From assembly GCA_041738875.1 (NCBI GenBank), contig JBGSOW010000067.1:1-5693 (forward strand): 5,693 nucleotides of DNA, given 5' to 3'. Origin of the DNA: JBGSOW01 sp041738875 (GTDB lineage: Bacteria; Patescibacteriota; Dojkabacteria; CALFHW01). A program made the translations under genes and the position numbers. The notes beneath the pieces are model-generated. The model was not told the origin of the DNA. It saw only the letters and a program-made list of their open reading frames with translations, and made no database searches. Below, piece by piece: positions 4,434 through 5,693 of the stretch; within the stretch, counting starts at the first letter, position 1, and every line of letters starts with the position of its first letter.

Positions 4434-4769
4434 CTAACTTTTCTTTGGGTATTTTTTCATTACTATGAAATAGTAGATGATTGCACCTACTGGGAAACCA
4501 AGGAAGATTAGAAGAAGTAGAGAAACTAAAAGCATATTGCTGTCAGCACCATAATCTCTTTGGAATGCGTCAATGATCAAATAAATGAAAATTACGACAG
4601 AAATTAGAATGAAAATACAAATACAGCAATAAAACAAAATAAAGAAAATTCCTGCAGCTCCATCAGCTTGTGAAGAGGATGTTGTCCTCATTGTTTGCGC
4701 AAGCACAGGTGTAAGCATCACTAACATACTAAAAATAACAAAACTGAAATTTCTTACTAACTTCATCAT
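4434..4769 (-). CDS. Small membrane protein with signal peptide and PLDc_N-like C-terminal helix
   Basis: This 111-residue protein has three hydrophobic parts. Residues 1-24 look like a signal peptide: K3 and R6, a hydrophobic core, and VLA before Q25 as a plausible cleavage site. A polar Ser/Thr-rich stretch (26-39) precedes a first membrane helix at about 40-66, containing YCCIC at 47-51. A charged loop, DAFQRDYGADSN (67-78), leads to a second helix at about 79-103 and a Lys-rich end (KKYPKK). The second half (IIDAFQRD, then LLLLIFLGFPVGAIIYYFIVMKK) resembles PLDc_N-type domains (PF13396), small two-helix membrane modules of unclear function. I do not recognise a specific function. The first ATG (4769) is chosen over the adjacent one because AAGGA lies 7 bp upstream. 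It lies 112 bp downstream of the ABC exporter on the same strand and ends at the shared bidirectional terminator. Confidence 0.75.
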   Translation of the reverse strand: MMKLVRNFSFVIFSMLVMLTPVLAQTMRTTSSSQADGAAGIFFILFYCCICIFILISVVIFIYLIIDAFQRDYGADSNMLLVSLLLLIFLGFPVGAIIYYFIVMKKYPKKS

Positions 4770-4776
4770 AAATATT

Positions 4777-4781
4777 TCCTT
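4777..4781 (-). promoter_or_regulatory. Shine-Dalgarno site of the small membrane-protein gene
   Basis: AAGGA on the minus strand lies 7 bases before the ATG at 4769 and favours it over the second ATG one codon later. It is the only recognisable Shine-Dalgarno site before any of the gene starts in this window. Confidence 0.55.
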
Positions 4782-4811
4782 AAATAATTTAAATATTTTT
4801 AATTCTAATCA

Positions 4812-4820
4812 ATTATCGCA
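4812..4820 (-). promoter_or_regulatory. Candidate extended -10 promoter for the small membrane-protein gene
   Basis: On the minus strand, TGC followed by GATAAT fits TGN-TATAAT with one mismatch. A weak TTTAGA lies 18 bp upstream as a possible -35. Transcription would start near base 4805, about 36 nt before the gene. No intrinsic terminator is visible between the ABC exporter stop and this gene, so readthrough is also possible. Confidence 0.4.
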
Positions 4821-4881
4821 CAAATGTACATATAATCTAAACTGTTTAATGAATCCTGCTTAACGATTGAATTAATTTGTC

Positions 4882-5693
4882 TTAATAAATCTCGTAGGAA
4901 GCAAGTAACTTTTTGTTTCCCTGTATTTGATATTTGAGAAGTGTAGAATAAATTCCTTTTCTACCTGCAAGTTCGGAAGGGCTGCCAGAGTCGATAAGTT
5001 TACCATCATCCAAAACCAGAATGCGGTCAACACTTTGGATTGTCGATAATCTATGCGCAATTATAATAACAAGTTTACCTTCCATTAATTTTTCCAGAGC
5101 GTCTTGCACTTCTACTTCCGTTTTAGAATCCAAACTACTCGTTGCTTCGTCCAGAATCAGTATTGGTCTGTTTGCTAGAATTGCGCGAGCGATTTGAAGT
5201 CTTTGTTTCTGTCCTCCGGACAGTTTTATTCCTCTCTCACCAATCTCAGTCTTAATTCCTTGCGGCAGTTTCTGCACAAAACTCCAAGCGTTTGCTTGAC
5301 GGAGTGCAGTTTCAATTTCTTCGCTATTTGCATTTAGGTTTGAATACGCAACATTTTCGCGGATTGTAGTTGAGAAAAGTTGGTTGTCCTGGAAAACAAG
5401 TGAAATGTGTTGCCTTATAAAATTATGCGGAAGACTAGTATAATCCAGAGGTGTGGTAGCTTTCGCCCTGCTTTGATCAACAAGAGAGATAGTGCCAGAA
5501 TTCGCATTATATAATTTTAGAATTAAATTGATAATAGTACTTTTTCCTGCACCACTTTCACCTACTAGTGCAACTTTCTCACCAGGCTTGATAGAGAAAG
5601 TTATTCCGTGCATAACTTCTTCAGATTCTGCATAACTGAAATGAACGTCTTGGAATTCGATCCCTGGTTGTTTGATTAATTCGCCCTGTTTAT
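4882..5693 (-). CDS. ABC exporter ATPase domain, C-terminal part, 5' end outside window
   Basis: The frame is open from the window edge to TAA at 4882-4884, giving about 270 residues of a nucleotide-binding domain. An ATG at 5613 lies inside the domain and is not the start: the 26 codons before it (ending IEFQDVHFSYAESEEV) contain the first strand and the A-loop Tyr. Counting from that internal Met, Walker A is GESGAGKST at 18-26. The Q-loop (VFQD), signature LSGGQKQR, Walker B LILDEATSSLD and the H-loop His in IIAHRLSTI follow in order, so every ATPase element is intact. The pattern is that of the MsbA/LmrA/BmrA-type exporters, in which a six-helix membrane domain precedes the ATPase domain on one chain; that part would lie beyond base 5693. 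An extra stretch of about 12 residues (DQSRAKATTPLD) lies between the second strand and the Q-loop. The substrate cannot be predicted. Confidence 0.93.
   Translation of the reverse strand, partial: KQGELIKQPGIEFQDVHFSYAESEEVMHGITFSIKPGEKVALVGESGAGKSTIINLILKLYNANSGTISLVDQSRAKATTPLDYTSLPHNFIRQHISLVFQDNQLFSTTIRENVAYSNLNANSEEIETALRQANAWSFVQKLPQGIKTEIGERGIKLSGGQKQRLQIARAILANRPILILDEATSSLDSKTEVEVQDALEKLMEGKLVIIIAHRLSTIQSVDRILVLDDGKLIDSGSPSELAGRKGIYSTLLKYQIQGNKKLLASYEIY

Noticed and set aside
4882..5613. Complete ABC ATPase gene starting at the ATG at 5613
   Set aside because: The reading frame continues upstream to the window edge and those 26 codons encode the start of the same ATPase domain, so the gene is cut by the window.

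Overview
This AT-rich window looks like bacterial chromosome, most likely from a small-genome lineage of the Candidate Phyla Radiation (Patescibacteria; Saccharibacteria-like is possible). The lineage call is an inference. It rests on an archaeal-type AspRS that looks non-discriminating, compact housekeeping genes, an almost complete lack of Shine-Dalgarno sites, and TGN-TATAAT-like extended -10 promoters. Full-length families are read with TGA as a stop, so the recoded code 25 of some CPR lineages does not apply.

Layout, left to right. Bases 1-225 hold the C-terminal end of an alkyltransferase-like (ATL) DNA-repair protein. Next is a complete DUF427 gene (297-641, +), which overlaps the 3' end of a convergent peptide deformylase gene (622-1215, -) by 20 bp. 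A NUDT15-like Nudix hydrolase (1300-1716, -) and tRNA-Ala(TGC) (1770-1843, -) lie upstream of def on the same strand. A short divergent promoter region separates the tRNA from a diverged rlmH (1929-2390, +). A 146-base gap with a regulatory leader follows, then aspS (2537-4354, +), an AspRS fused to a YbaK/ProX-type editing domain. A bidirectional terminator (4389-4417) closes aspS and also serves a small secreted or membrane protein on the other strand (4434-4769, -). The window ends inside the ATPase domain of an ABC exporter (4882-5693, -).

The most striking element is the leader of aspS at 2403-2514. A perfect TATAAT box is placed so that the predicted transcript starts on, or within a base or two of, an ATG. 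That ATG opens a 14-codon ORF, MSLVKLNNNNNNSN, in which 7 residues are Asn, six of them consecutive. Downstream lie three mutually exclusive segments: CTAGGGG, CCCCTAG and TAGGGG. They can fold either as an antiterminator (2464-2496) or as an intrinsic terminator with a GAAA tetraloop and seven Ts (2489-2514). This has the architecture of ribosome-mediated transcription attenuation, like the trp, his and pheST leaders of enteric bacteria, but it reads Asn codons and controls an aspartyl-tRNA synthetase. That makes sense if the enzyme is non-discriminating and makes Asp-tRNA(Asn), which the amidotransferase GatCAB turns into Asn-tRNA(Asn). The leader would then measure the end product of the indirect route. 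A His at the known anticodon-discrimination position of AspRS (GWVH) supports this independently.

Most of the other genes act around translation or in damage avoidance: deformylation of new proteins, tRNA-Ala, rRNA methylation near the decoding region, tRNA charging with editing, nucleotide-pool cleaning, and alkylation-damage recognition.
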